Assembly (NCBI GenBank): GCA_013360405.1
Contig: JABWBR010000006.1
Coordinates: forward strand, 31,589-95,588
Direction of reading: 5' to 3'
DNA from: Saprospiraceae bacterium
GTDB lineage: Bacteria > Bacteroidota > Bacteroidia > Chitinophagales > Saprospiraceae
DNA: 64,000 nucleotides
In this document: one piece after another, positions 36,727-46,383 of the stretch
Position numbering within the stretch: the first letter of the stretch is position 1
Layout of the letters: each line of letters opens with the position of its first letter
The notes under the pieces: generated by a model
Told to the model about the DNA's origin: nothing
What the model saw: the letters and a program-made list of their open reading frames with translations, nothing else
Database searches by the model: none
Program-made: the position numbers and the translations under genes

Positions 36727-37860
36727 ATGAAATTCCCATGGACATTAACTGCCGTCATAGCAGCATGCTATTTGACGGTTGTAACAGAAACCTCTGCATT
36801 AACCTCATGTTACGATAACGAGCTGGTCGAAATGACCGGCAACGACGAGGTTATTAAGGCGCGTATAGAAAACATCAACCTGCCTTTCTGCGCCCCTTAC
36901 AACAAAGAAGTGCGCGAGTTCATCAAACGCTATACTGTTATTGGCGTGAAAGAATCGGAAGCCATGCTTGGCCGCACCTCGTTGTATTTTCCCATTTTCG
37001 AGCATTACCTGAGGGTTCACAAATTGCCGGAAGAGCTGAAATATCTTCCGATGGTTGAATCTACGCTGAGGCCGGAAGTGCGTTCTGCCGCCGGTGCAGC
37101 CGGATTGTGGCAATTCGTACCTACCTCGGCTCGTCATTTTGGGTTGAAAATGGAAGCTGGCGTAGACGAGCGCCTCGACCCCTACAAGTCTACCGAAGCA
37201 GCCGTCAAACTCCTGGCTACGCTTTACCACGAATTCGGCGATTGGATGCTGGTGATGGCTGCATTTAACTCTGGGGCAGGTCGCGTAAAAAAGGCAATCC
37301 GCTATGCAAATAGCCGGGATTACTGGACCATCAGCAAATATCTGCCGGTTGAATCCCGCAGATATGTGCCTTCCTATATTGCCGCAGCCTATCTTGTTAA
37401 CTACTATAATGAGCACAACCTGGCGCCCAAATATCCCTCTTATCAGATGCAGGAAACCCGCACGTTCAGAGTGTATACGCCGCTTACTTTTCAGCAGGTT
37501 GCGCAAGTGACGGGCGTTAATAGCTCATTAATTAAGGCGCTGAATCCCAGCTATCTGCAGCAGTACATACCCGCCAACAAAAACGGTAACTTTGTAATCG
37601 TACCTGCCAGCGGCGCTGTGGCATTTCGTCAGCACCTGGCAAAAAAAGCGGGCTTGTCAGTAGATAATGAACTACCACGAGGCAAATTCAAATCGTCGTA
37701 CGTAGCCGTTCCCGGCGACCGCATTGAGTCAGTCGCTATGCTGTTCCGCTGCGACATAGAAGACTTGATGGAGTGGAACCAACTGGCACACCGCGAAGTG
37801 GTGGTTAATCAGCATTTGCTGCTGTTCCTGCCCGAAAACAACAAAAAAGTCAAACCCTAA
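36727..37860 (+). CDS. Membrane-bound lytic murein transglycosylase D-like protein with LysM-type C-terminus
   Basis: 377 aa. Residues 1-25 are a signal peptide. The transglycosylase SLT domain (about 85-240) has PMVESTLRPEVRSAAGAAGL with the catalytic Glu, then GLWQFVPTSARHFGL and AFNSGAGRVKKAI. Two LysM-like segments follow (about 245-300 and 315-375, ending VNQHLLLFLPE). It cleaves peptidoglycan with formation of anhydromuropeptides. A second, shorter transglycosylase follows, suggesting duplication. Confidence 0.93.
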   Translation: MKFPWTLTAVIAACYLTVVTETSALTSCYDNELVEMTGNDEVIKARIENINLPFCAPYNKEVREFIKRYTVIGVKESEAMLGRTSLYFPIFEHYLRVHKLPEELKYLPMVESTLRPEVRSAAGAAGLWQFVPTSARHFGLKMEAGVDERLDPYKSTEAAVKLLATLYHEFGDWMLVMAAFNSGAGRVKKAIRYANSRDYWTISKYLPVESRRYVPSYIAAAYLVNYYNEHNLAPKYPSYQMQETRTFRVYTPLTFQQVAQVTGVNSSLIKALNPSYLQQYIPANKNGNFVIVPASGAVAFRQHLAKKAGLSVDNELPRGKFKSSYVAVPGDRIESVAMLFRCDIEDLMEWNQLAHREVVVNQHLLLFLPENNKKVKP

Positions 37861-37883
37861 ACCAGGGTTTATTACGCCATAGT

Positions 37884-37923
37884 AAAGGCATCCCGGATGG
37901 CATATCCGGGATGCCTTTTTTGT
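37884..37923 (+). terminator. Strong rho-independent terminator
   Basis: A perfect 15-bp GC-rich stem (37,884-37,898 with 37,904-37,918) has a 5-base loop and runs into a T-tract. It separates the two transglycosylase genes into different transcripts. Confidence 0.93.
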
Positions 37924-38204
37924 TGTGCGTCAGCCAGGTATGTAACAGGTTTCGTTTCTTGATAACAGCGCTTTATATGGAATTTATTGCTATACAATAA
38001 TATTTAATTTTATGTATTTGTATTGTTGTGGTTTTTTGTTTTGAAAATTGTGTTAATATTGTACAATCAAATCTGAGAGAGAAGCTAGCCTACCGCTACC
38101 ATCCTACATTTTCCTAACGAATAAGTATTTGTCTTTACCACGTAAGCAAACGATGCGTTTGCTACACGGGTAAGGCTCGTTATTCACAACTAAATAAGCC
38201 AGTT

Positions 38205-39014
38205 ATGAAAGGTCTACCCATTGTTACAACCCTTCAGGTAGTGCTGTTTGTCTTGCAGAGCCCCGATTGTTTGTTTGCGTATGCTGGTGTGGCGCAGCAA
38301 GTGGATTTGAGGCAAATATTAGGCAACGAGGCTGCTTTGGAAACTTGCGCAACGAAATCGCAAGTACCGTTTGAAGTCCAGGATTGGTCGAAGGTGGGTT
38401 TTCTGCTAAAAGAATATGCGACCTTAGGCCATAAGGTGCGCAGAGCCATGGAAAAGCGCATGTCGGACTACCTGCCGCAAATTGCCGGAGCACTGAAGGA
38501 AAATGGACTTCCGGAGGCATTGCAGTATTTGCCCTTGGCCGAATCGAGGCTTTTTCCAAAAATCGGATCTCCGGCAGGTGCAAAAGGTATTTGGCAAATT
38601 ATGCCGTCAACAGGCAGAAATTATGGGCTGGTGATCAATAATATAACCGATGAACGCGAAGACCCAGAGAAGTCGACGCAAGCAGCTATCCAATTGCTTA
38701 CCACCTTGTATGAAGAATTTGGAGATTGGGCCCTGGTGATCGCGGCGTACAATTGCGGACCGTCAAAAGTGAGACGCGCTATGCTTAAAAGCGACTGCGA
38801 CAATTACTGGGATATAGACCACCTGCTGCCTTCTCAAACCCGCACGTATGTACCGGCATTTATTGCCGCAGCTTGTTATGCCGGCTACCGGAACCTCAAA
38901 GCAGAAACATATGAAATACCATTCAAAACGCCGTCATATGCCGGCATTCAGGCCGGCTTCTGGCGCCACCCGGTCAGGTCATTGATGGCCGCCCAAAATA
39001 TCCTACTCGTTTAA
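38205..39014 (+). CDS. Lytic transglycosylase without LysM domains
   Basis: 269 aa. A signal peptide is likely (hydrophobic residues 5-25). The SLT domain spans about 85-240, with PLAESRLFPKIGSPAGAKG containing the catalytic Glu and AYNCGPSKVRRAM. It ends about 30 residues after the SLT domain, so the LysM wall-binding part of its neighbour is missing. The 344 bp before its ATG include the terminator of the previous gene and about 280 bp of AT-rich DNA, probably its own promoter region. Confidence 0.9.
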   Translation: MKGLPIVTTLQVVLFVLQSPDCLFAYAGVAQQVDLRQILGNEAALETCATKSQVPFEVQDWSKVGFLLKEYATLGHKVRRAMEKRMSDYLPQIAGALKENGLPEALQYLPLAESRLFPKIGSPAGAKGIWQIMPSTGRNYGLVINNITDEREDPEKSTQAAIQLLTTLYEEFGDWALVIAAYNCGPSKVRRAMLKSDCDNYWDIDHLLPSQTRTYVPAFIAAACYAGYRNLKAETYEIPFKTPSYAGIQAGFWRHPVRSLMAAQNILLV

Positions 39015-39117
39015 CACATAAGGAAATGATGCGGATAAGGCTATTTTTTGTTAACTTTCGCCCTGCAAAAGGAGAAAAGCTCTTTTTGCATTATAATTGG
39101 AGTTAACCTAACAAAGG

Positions 39118-39771
39118 ATGAGCCTTGCATCGTTTATTGATCATACCATACTGAAACCTGACTGCAAGTTATCAGATATTCAGAAGGTGTGCGACGAAGC
39201 CCTGCAATACCAGTTTGCAGCGGTTTGTATTCCGCCATATTATGTGCCCAATGCGGCTGATCTGCTCGCCGATAGCCCCGTAAAAGTTGCTACGGTAATC
39301 GGTTTCCCTATGGGTTACGCAACTACCGCTGCCAAAGTAGAAGAGATCAAACGCGCAATAGACGAGGGCGTAGACGAACTGGATGTAGTGATTAACCTGT
39401 GCGCACTGAAAAATGGGCAGTGGAATTTTGTAAGCAGCGACCTCGACAGGATGATTACCACAGCACATTTGCGCGACAAGCTTGTAAAAGTGATCATCGA
39501 AACAGGCTTATTGCTGGATGACGAAATACAACGCTGTTGCAATTTGTGCAAAGAACTAAGCGCCGATTTCGTCAAAACGTCTACCGGATATAGCGGAGAT
39601 GGCGCCACCGTGAAAGTCGTACAACTGATGGCCGGACAATTGAAAGGAAGCGGTGTCAAAATCAAAGCTTCAGGGGGTATTCGCACAAAAGAGGATGCCC
39701 TGCGATTATTGGATGCCGGTGCACAGCGACTGGGTTGCTCTTCCAGTGTGTCGATTATCACTTCTATATAA
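39118..39771 (+). CDS. deoC: Deoxyribose-phosphate aldolase
   Basis: 217 aa TIM-barrel class I aldolase. The Schiff-base lysine is in DFVKTSTGYS and the second lysine in IKASGGIRTKEDA; IDHTILKPD near the start is typical. It splits 2-deoxyribose 5-phosphate to glyceraldehyde 3-phosphate and acetaldehyde in nucleoside salvage. It is followed 12 bp later by the SPOR gene and then rodA. Confidence 0.97.
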   Translation: MSLASFIDHTILKPDCKLSDIQKVCDEALQYQFAAVCIPPYYVPNAADLLADSPVKVATVIGFPMGYATTAAKVEEIKRAIDEGVDELDVVINLCALKNGQWNFVSSDLDRMITTAHLRDKLVKVIIETGLLLDDEIQRCCNLCKELSADFVKTSTGYSGDGATVKVVQLMAGQLKGSGVKIKASGGIRTKEDALRLLDAGAQRLGCSSSVSIITSI

Positions 39772-39783
39772 AAGCGAAAGTAT

Positions 39784-40179
39784 ATGAAAAAGTGGTACGT
39801 TTTACTTCTCCTCGCCGGATGGTGCACTGCATTGACCGCACAGGTAAAAATTAAGGAAGACCCGTTGATTACCAGGATGGTAGAGACATATATCAACGGC
39901 AACAAAGCAAAAGCCTCGGTAGAAGGCTGGCGGGTGCAGCTATTGGCAACCACCGACAGGCAACGCCTGGAAAGCGTCAAGCAGTCGTTCCAATACCGGT
40001 ATCCCAGTATTCCCATCGATTGGGTGCACTCTTCGCCGTATTATCAACTCAGAGCAGGCGCATTCACCACAAAATTGGAAGCCCTGCGCTTAAAATACAT
40101 CCTGGAAAGAGAATATACGGGTATCTACCTCGTTAAAGACGACAAAATCAAGCCGGAAGAATTGGTGGGTTCATATTGA
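39784..40179 (+). CDS. SPOR-domain periplasmic protein
   Basis: 131 aa. Signal peptide 1-20 (cut after LTAQ), then a short helical part and a SPOR domain (about 45-125: WRVQLLATTDRQRLES, YQLRAGAFTTKLEAL, IYLVKDD). SPOR domains bind glycan strands stripped of stem peptides, as found at division or growth sites. Its place directly before rodA suggests a role in wall synthesis. Confidence 0.88.
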   Translation: MKKWYVLLLLAGWCTALTAQVKIKEDPLITRMVETYINGNKAKASVEGWRVQLLATTDRQRLESVKQSFQYRYPSIPIDWVHSSPYYQLRAGAFTTKLEALRLKYILEREYTGIYLVKDDKIKPEELVGSY

Positions 40180-40187
40180 GCAGTGGC

Positions 40188-41600
40188 ATGTTAGGAATGA
40201 ATAGAGGCGGTTATACCAGGAAAATTGACCTGGTTACTTTTTCCCTTTATCTGGGACTAGTAGGTATTGGTTGGCTTATGGTTTTCACCGTGGGTTATGG
40301 GGAAGGTTATGCCGGCAATATCTTCGATTTTTTTGGTGCCCAGGCCGGTAAGCAAACGATCTGGGTGGGCATTTCTTTTTTCGTATTTGCCTTTATCATG
40401 TTATTCGACTGGAAGTTCTGGTCCACTTTCGCTTACCCGATATACGGGATTGCCGTCTTTTTTCTTGTAGCGGTTTTAATATTCGGAACGAAAACGAAAG
40501 GCGCTACGGCGTGGTTTTCTTTTGGCGGGTTTTCCTTTCAACCCTCTGAATTGGCCAAGTTTGCTACAGCGCTGGCGATGTCGAGTTTTTTAAGCCATTA
40601 TAGCACCAACCTGAAAACGCTCAAGTCTCAAATGCTGGCGTTCGGTATCCTGCTGTTGCCAATGAGCCTGATCATGCTGCAACCCGACGCAGGATCAACC
40701 CTGGTCTTTTTATCCTTTTTTATCGTGTTGTACCGGGAAGGGCTTTCGCCCAATTTGTATATCATCGGTATCACTTCCGCCGTGCTATTGATACTGGGGC
40801 TCATTATTGATCCCACCTATATTGCACAGGTGCTGATATTTATAGGCGCCACCTTTTTATTTTTACAATTCAAACCTCAACTGTACTGGGGCGCCGGCGC
40901 TATAGCGCTTGCTGCGGCTATGATATATCTATCGCGGCACGAAAGTGGATACGAGGCGCTGGGGCTGGCTGTGCTGAGTTTTATCGCTGCCGGAGTAGCG
41001 CTTGTGCGCAAAAGAAAAACCAGAATGGTGAGCATTTTGGCGACGGCGGTGATCTTAGGTATAGGTATTTCATTTGCAGCTAATTATGCATTTAATTCTG
41101 TTTTAAAACCTCACCAGCAAGATCGCATAAATGTATGGCTGAGGCCCGAATTGTGCGACGAAAGAGGCTCGCTTTACAACGTCACCCAATCCAAGATGGC
41201 TATTAGTTCGGGAGGACTCAAAGGCAAGGGATTTCTGAACGGCAGCATGACCAAGCTCAATTACGTACCTGAACAATCTACCGATTTTATTTTTTGCACT
41301 ATTGGAGAAGAACAGGGATTTGTAGGCGCCTTCGGCACGATTATACTTTTCCTCTTGCTACTCATTCGAATAACCATTATCGCCGAGCGGCAGCGGTCCA
41401 ACTTCTCCCGGCATTATGCCTATTGCATAGGGGGTATTTTCTTTATCCACTTTTTTGTCAATATAGGCATGACCATGGGGTTATTGCCCATTATCGGCAT
41501 CCCTTTGCCTTTCATTAGCAAAGGAGGATCGGCCTTGCTCGGATTTACTGCGATGATTGCGGTATTGATCAAGCTAGACAGCCACAGGTATCAGATTTAA
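40188..41600 (+). CDS. rodA: Peptidoglycan glycosyltransferase RodA (SEDS family)
   Basis: 470 aa from ATG 40188 (a TTG at 40176 overlaps the SPOR stop). About ten transmembrane helices; SEDS motifs: WFSFGGFSFQPSELAKFATA, MLQPDAGSTLVFL, EQSTDFIFCTIGEEQGFVG with the catalytic Asp, and GIPLPFISKGGSALL. A longer middle part (about residues 215-300, with two extra hydrophobic segments) separates the halves, and an insert (LRPELCDERGSLYNVTQS) follows. RodA polymerises glycan strands with a class B PBP; no PBP2 gene is adjacent. Confidence 0.94.
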   Translation: MLGMNRGGYTRKIDLVTFSLYLGLVGIGWLMVFTVGYGEGYAGNIFDFFGAQAGKQTIWVGISFFVFAFIMLFDWKFWSTFAYPIYGIAVFFLVAVLIFGTKTKGATAWFSFGGFSFQPSELAKFATALAMSSFLSHYSTNLKTLKSQMLAFGILLLPMSLIMLQPDAGSTLVFLSFFIVLYREGLSPNLYIIGITSAVLLILGLIIDPTYIAQVLIFIGATFLFLQFKPQLYWGAGAIALAAAMIYLSRHESGYEALGLAVLSFIAAGVALVRKRKTRMVSILATAVILGIGISFAANYAFNSVLKPHQQDRINVWLRPELCDERGSLYNVTQSKMAISSGGLKGKGFLNGSMTKLNYVPEQSTDFIFCTIGEEQGFVGAFGTIILFLLLLIRITIIAERQRSNFSRHYAYCIGGIFFIHFFVNIGMTMGLLPIIGIPLPFISKGGSALLGFTAMIAVLIKLDSHRYQI

Positions 41601-41619
41601 TAAAACCCACTATACGATC

Positions 41620-42753
41620 TTGCTTACTTTCCAACTCCAACATACTGATGCATTATCGTCTGCCCGGGCGGGGCTGATTCAAACTGCCCACGGGCAAATT
41701 GAAACGCCCATTTTCATGCCGGTAGGCACGGTGGGATCTGTAAAGGCAGTGCACCAGCACGAGTTGGAATCGGCGGTGGGGGCGCAAATTATTTTGGGCA
41801 ATACCTACCATTTGTATTTGCGGCCTGGGCTCGATATCCTGCAAGAAGCCGGCGGGCTGCACCGGTTTATGTCGTGGAATAAACCAATATTGACCGATAG
41901 TGGGGGATATCAGGTGTATTCACTGAGCAGCCGGCGAAAAATCAAAGAAGAAGGCGTTACTTTTAGCTCCCATATCGACGGTTCGAAGCATTTCCTGAGC
42001 CCCGAAAAAGCCATGGATATACAGCGGATTATAGGCGCCGATATCATGATGGCTTTCGACGAATGCCCCCCATACCCCTGTGATTACCGCTATGCCAAAA
42101 CATCCATGGAGCTTACGCACCGCTGGCTGCGCCGGTGTATTGACCACCTGCCGCAGTCGCCGCCGCTTTACGGATACGAGCAGGCGCTTTTTCCCATTGT
42201 GCAGGGTAGCGTGTATGACGACCTCAGAAAACAATCGGCTGAAGAGGTAGCCCAATACGATACCGGCGGGTATGCCATCGGCGGACTGTCGGTAGGCGAA
42301 CCCGCAGAAGAAATGTATCGCACTACAGAAATGGTGTGCGGCATATTGCCTGCCCATAAACCCCGTTACCTGATGGGAGTGGGTACGCCGGTAAATATAC
42401 TGGAGTGTATCGCATTGGGTATCGATATGTTTGATTGCGTGTTACCCACCCGAAATGCCCGCCACGGCATGTTGTATACGGCCAACGGCGTTATTAATAT
42501 TAAAAACGCCAAGTGGAAAAACGATTTTAGCCCGATAGACGAATCTATACCCAGCCCTACTAGCCAGGAATACTCCAAGGCTTATTTGCGCCATTTGATA
42601 CACAACCAGGAAATATTGGGCGCACAAATTGCATCATTGCACAACCTGGGCTTCTTTTTGTGGTTGGTGAAAGAAGCGCGCAAGCATATATTAGCGGGCG
42701 ATTTTGCCTCCTGGAAAGCCGGCATGGTTAATGAAATGCAAAAGAGAATATGA
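41620..42753 (+). CDS. tgt: tRNA-guanine transglycosylase
   Basis: 377 aa, with a TTG start at 41620; no ATG fits, and the protein aligns with family members from this point. ILTDSGGYQVYSLS holds the first catalytic Asp and DMFDCVLPTRNARHG the nucleophile Asp. It inserts preQ1 at position 34 of GUN tRNAs. The canonical CxCxxC zinc ligands are absent: the region reads FSPIDESIPSPTSQEYSKAY, so the zinc site is lost or different. The gene starts 20 bp after rodA. Confidence 0.95.
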   Translation: MLTFQLQHTDALSSARAGLIQTAHGQIETPIFMPVGTVGSVKAVHQHELESAVGAQIILGNTYHLYLRPGLDILQEAGGLHRFMSWNKPILTDSGGYQVYSLSSRRKIKEEGVTFSSHIDGSKHFLSPEKAMDIQRIIGADIMMAFDECPPYPCDYRYAKTSMELTHRWLRRCIDHLPQSPPLYGYEQALFPIVQGSVYDDLRKQSAEEVAQYDTGGYAIGGLSVGEPAEEMYRTTEMVCGILPAHKPRYLMGVGTPVNILECIALGIDMFDCVLPTRNARHGMLYTANGVINIKNAKWKNDFSPIDESIPSPTSQEYSKAYLRHLIHNQEILGAQIASLHNLGFFLWLVKEARKHILAGDFASWKAGMVNEMQKRI

Positions 42754-42802
42754 ATTACAACCCCAGGCGAGTTAATAGCGTAATAAATAGAACGCACCGC
42801 AC

Positions 42803-43891
42803 ATGCTGAAACGGCTCGATTGGTATATTATAAGGAAGTTTCTCACTACCTTTTTCTTTACGGTATTGATCTTTACGATGATATCCGTGGTGATCGACTT
42901 TAGTGAAAAGGTAGAGAAATTTATCGAAGAGCCCATCACGCTCAAAGAGATACTCATAGACTATTACCCCAATTTTATCATATTTATCGCCGGGCTGCTC
43001 TGGCCTTTGTTTACGCTCATCGCTGTCATTTTTTTTACCTCCAAAATGGCCTACAACTCGGAGATCATCTCCATTTTTAATGCGGGGGTTAGCTTCGGCC
43101 GGCTGATGCGGCCTTATCTGGTGGCTGCCGGGTTTATCGCCGTTCTCCATTTGCTGGGCAATCATTTTTTTATTCCGGAGGGCAACAAAACGCGGCTGGA
43201 AATAGAACACAAGTACATTTCACGCGACAACGATAAAGGAAAAACCAACGACGTGCACTTGTTTATGTCGCCCGATTCGAAAGTGTACATCAATAGATAT
43301 CAAAAGCGCGATAGTACCGCCCGCGATTTGCGTATCGAAAAATTCAAGAATCACGAGCTCGTGTATATGCTCAAGGCCAATACGGCAGAATGGCAGGGCC
43401 CCCCCAACAAATGGCGCCTGCGCAATTACGAGATAAGGACCTTCAACGGGCTGGACGAATCGCTGACTATCGGCAAAGGCAAGGTAATAGATACTACGCT
43501 TAACCTTACCCCCGATGATTTTGTGGATTATCTCAACCAGGAGTCGATGATTCCCACCGGTGAACTCAGACGTTATATCAAAAACCAGAAAAAACGCGGT
43601 GTAAGTAATACCCAGAAATACGAAACGGAAGTCTACCGCCGCACCGCCGAACCTTTTACCATATTTATCCTGACTATCATCGGTCTGGCTATAGCTGCCA
43701 GGAAAGTTAGAGGAGGAATAGGCCTTCACCTGGCAATAGGCATCGGTATCGGCGCCCTCTTTATCTTTTTCTCCCGGTTTTCTATCGTCTTTGCTACCGG
43801 CGAGGCTATTCCCGCCCTGCTTGGCATCTGGATGCCCAACATCGTCTTTTCTATCGTAGCAGTTTATTTTGTCCTGAAAGCACAGAAATAA
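42803..43891 (+). CDS. LptF/LptG-family permease
   Basis: 362 aa with three N-terminal and three C-terminal transmembrane helices around a periplasmic beta-jellyroll (about 115-265). The opening LDWYIIRKFLTTFFFTVL is the family signature. The protein would be one of the two permeases that pull LPS from the inner membrane with the LptB ATPase. It lies 49 bp after tgt. Confidence 0.93.
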   Translation: MLKRLDWYIIRKFLTTFFFTVLIFTMISVVIDFSEKVEKFIEEPITLKEILIDYYPNFIIFIAGLLWPLFTLIAVIFFTSKMAYNSEIISIFNAGVSFGRLMRPYLVAAGFIAVLHLLGNHFFIPEGNKTRLEIEHKYISRDNDKGKTNDVHLFMSPDSKVYINRYQKRDSTARDLRIEKFKNHELVYMLKANTAEWQGPPNKWRLRNYEIRTFNGLDESLTIGKGKVIDTTLNLTPDDFVDYLNQESMIPTGELRRYIKNQKKRGVSNTQKYETEVYRRTAEPFTIFILTIIGLAIAARKVRGGIGLHLAIGIGIGALFIFFSRFSIVFATGEAIPALLGIWMPNIVFSIVAVYFVLKAQK

Positions 43892-44081
43892 TACGCAAAA
43901 CCAGTCTGTTTTTTGGCGGGGTGTTAATGGCGGGCAATTAATTTTCAATTTATACTGAAAATAAAATAATTTTTAAAATTTGTTTATTTAATTATATTTC
44001 TGATTATCAATGTATTATTACAAAACAAAAATAAAAAAAATAAATTTTTAATAAAAATGTCTAACTAAAACGTAGAAATAG

Positions 44082-44112
44082 TTGCACAATATCAAATAAA
44101 GTTATAACTTTG
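44082..44112 (+). promoter_or_regulatory. Bacteroidota-type promoter before the ECF sigma gene
   Basis: TAACTTTG (44,105-44,112) fits TAnnTTTG; a TTG at 44,082-44,084 sits 20 bp upstream as a -33 element. It lies in a very AT-rich 273-bp gap, about 50 bp before the start codon. Confidence 0.5.
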
Positions 44113-44164
44113 ATTCAACAAATGGATGTAAGCTTAAAGAAAAGTTAAACAAAACTACTCGGCC

Positions 44165-44713
44165 ATGTCACAGTTAGAATTCAATAGCCAGCTCAATCAG
44201 ATGTCTTCGTTGTTGCAGGCTTTCGCCTACAACCTCACTAAAAACGGGGAAGATGCCAAAGACCTTTACCAGGAAACGGCATACCGGGCACTGACGAACA
44301 GTGATAAATTCAGGCCGGGTACGAACTTCAAAGCCTGGTTGTTTACGATTATGAAGAACATTTTCATAAACAACTATCGCAAGAAAGCCAAGGCCAATAC
44401 GATTATGGACTCTACCGACAATTTGTACTACATCAACTCGGGTAGCACGATGATCGGCAACGGCGCAGAGTCTAATATACTCATCGGCGAGCTAACGGGC
44501 ATGATCGATACGCTCGACGACAGTATTCGCATCCCTTTCCTGATGCACTATCAGGGATTTAAATACCAGGAAATAGCTGACGCCCTCGACCTCCCGCTGG
44601 GCACGGTCAAAAGCCGGATATTTTTTGCCCGCAAAGAACTCAAAGACCAGATTTCGCGTCATTACGGCGCCACGGCATTCGTTGAACCGGATTCCGTTCC
44701 ATATGAAGATTAG
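44165..44713 (+). CDS. RNA polymerase ECF-type sigma factor
   Basis: 182 aa. Region 2 spans about 10-80 (DLYQETAYRALTNSDKF, FKAWLFTIMKNIFINNYRK) and region 4 about 115-170 (YQGFKYQEIADALDLPLGTV, KSRIFFARKEL). No anti-sigma gene follows. It lies between an envelope gene and mutY with its own promoter and a terminator. It resembles the free-standing ECF factors common in Bacteroidota, whose targets cannot be inferred. Confidence 0.93.
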   Translation: MSQLEFNSQLNQMSSLLQAFAYNLTKNGEDAKDLYQETAYRALTNSDKFRPGTNFKAWLFTIMKNIFINNYRKKAKANTIMDSTDNLYYINSGSTMIGNGAESNILIGELTGMIDTLDDSIRIPFLMHYQGFKYQEIADALDLPLGTVKSRIFFARKELKDQISRHYGATAFVEPDSVPYED

Positions 44714-44737
44714 GTTAAAAAGTATTCCCTTTGTTTT

Positions 44738-44771
44738 GAAACGGTAGCACCCGCACAGGTGCTACCGTTTC
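44738..44771 (+). terminator. Terminator hairpin after the ECF sigma gene
   Basis: A perfect 14-bp stem (44,738-44,751 with 44,758-44,771) closes a 6-base loop and is followed by GTATTTTG. Confidence 0.8.
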
Positions 44772-44825
44772 GTATTTTGGGGTTTGTTCAACCAGTTGGG
44801 GAGCTCAGTGTTTTATTAATCAAAT

Positions 44826-45929
44826 ATGGAAACAGCAGAGGATCGAATACAGCAATTCCGCTCGCGCCTGATGTGGTGGCACGCCACTCACCTACGGCCC
44901 ATGCCCTGGAAAGGAGAAAAAAATCCGTACCTGATCTGGTTGTCCGAAGTCATCCTTCAACAAACACGCGTTGCACAGGGCTTGCCCTATTTTGAAGCCT
45001 TCAAGACCCTTTTCCCCACTATTAGCGACCTGGCCCAGGCACGCGAAGACGAAGTGATGAAACTATGGGAGGGGCTGGGGTATTATTCCCGGGCAAGAAA
45101 TATGCTGGCGGCGGCCAGGGAAGTACACGTGAAGTATGGCGGCGTTTTTCCGAAAAATTACGAGCAAATCAGCGCTCTGCCAGGGGTAGGCCCATACACT
45201 TCCGCCGCCATCGCCTCTTTTGCTTTCAACCTGCCCCACGCCGTATTAGATGGCAATGTATACAGAGTTTTGGCCCGCTACGAAGGCCGTGATACGCCGA
45301 TTGACTCAACAGCAGGCAAGAAAGAGTTTGCAATTATGTCCCGGCATTTTCTCGACCCCCGGCAGCCGGGGCCTTACAACCAGGCCATCATGGACTTTGG
45401 CGCCTCGGTATGCACGCCTCGCAATCCCGCTTGCTCCGGTTGCGTATTCAGCGACCTTTGCAGGGCATATGCCGGCGGCAAGGTTCAGCAATTGCCGGTG
45501 AAAACGAGAAAACCAAGCCGGCGCGACCGGTATTTCAACTACCTGGTAATACAACCGGCGGAGACGTCCCGCGTATGGATCAGGCAGCGCACGGCAAAAG
45601 ACATCTGGCAGCAATTGTACGAGTTCCCCCTGATTGAAACGGATGCGCTGGTAGAACACCCCGCCGGATTGCAGGATTTGCCCGATTTTTTAGCCTTTAT
45701 ACAGCAAACAGGATTTAGCTTGCGCAAAAAATCACAACCTTTTAAGCAAGAACTCACCCACCAGCGCATAATTGCCACCTTTTGGGAAATAGAAATAACT
45801 GAAAATGCAGAATTATTAAATCTCAATGGCGCAATTCAGGTGGATCGAAAAAACTTGAATAACTTTGCATTTCCAAGATTAATAGATTGGTATCTAAGGG
45901 ATAATTCCTTATTTTTAGAGTTGCTTTAA
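44826..45929 (+). CDS. mutY: A/G-specific adenine glycosylase
   Basis: 367 aa. The helix-hairpin-helix glycosylase domain (1-215) has EVILQQTRVAQGL with the catalytic Glu, LPGVGPYTSAAIASF, and IMDFGASVCTPRNPACSGC with the catalytic Asp. Four cysteines bind the iron-sulfur cluster (spacing 6-2-5). A NUDIX-like C-terminal domain (about 230-365) recognises 8-oxoguanine. It removes adenine opposite 8-oxoG. The order mutY-ssb-gldE-gldD is conserved in gliding Bacteroidota. Confidence 0.96.
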   Translation: METAEDRIQQFRSRLMWWHATHLRPMPWKGEKNPYLIWLSEVILQQTRVAQGLPYFEAFKTLFPTISDLAQAREDEVMKLWEGLGYYSRARNMLAAAREVHVKYGGVFPKNYEQISALPGVGPYTSAAIASFAFNLPHAVLDGNVYRVLARYEGRDTPIDSTAGKKEFAIMSRHFLDPRQPGPYNQAIMDFGASVCTPRNPACSGCVFSDLCRAYAGGKVQQLPVKTRKPSRRDRYFNYLVIQPAETSRVWIRQRTAKDIWQQLYEFPLIETDALVEHPAGLQDLPDFLAFIQQTGFSLRKKSQPFKQELTHQRIIATFWEIEITENAELLNLNGAIQVDRKNLNNFAFPRLIDWYLRDNSLFLELL

Positions 45930-45954
45930 CCTAAAAAAACAACCCAGTTGCATC

Positions 45955-46383
45955 ATGGTAAATAGAGTAATGTTGATCGGCAATCTTGGAAAAGACCCCG
46001 AAATCAGGAGTTTGGAAAATGGGGCTATGGTGGCCAAATTTACGCTGGCTACCCACGAAACCTATAAAGATAAAAACGGGGAGTACAAGAAACTAACCGA
46101 GTGGCACGATATCGTGATGTGGCGCGAGTTGGCCGAACGCGCGCAAAGTATGCTCAAAAAGGGCATGCAAGTGTATATCGAAGGCAAGCTCACGCATCGT
46201 AGCTGGCAGGACCAGGACAACAATACCAAAAAAATTACGGAGGTGGTGGCCAATACGTTCAGGATTTTAGGCGCTCGCAAAGAGGAACAACCTGATGCGG
46301 ATAACACCTCCACCAATCAAACAGTGGATACCCCTGTGCACGATACCGTACCTGAAAATATAGACGACGGTCTTCCTTTTTGA
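45955..46383 (+). CDS. ssb: Single-stranded DNA-binding protein
   Basis: 142 aa. An OB fold (1-105: VNRVMLIGNLGKDPEIR, TEWHDIVMWRELAERA) is followed by an acidic/polar linker and the conserved tail DDGLPF, which docks partner proteins. It binds ssDNA in replication and repair. Its stop overlaps the TTG start assumed for gldE. Confidence 0.97.
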   Translation: MVNRVMLIGNLGKDPEIRSLENGAMVAKFTLATHETYKDKNGEYKKLTEWHDIVMWRELAERAQSMLKKGMQVYIEGKLTHRSWQDQDNNTKKITEVVANTFRILGARKEEQPDADNTSTNQTVDTPVHDTVPENIDDGLPF

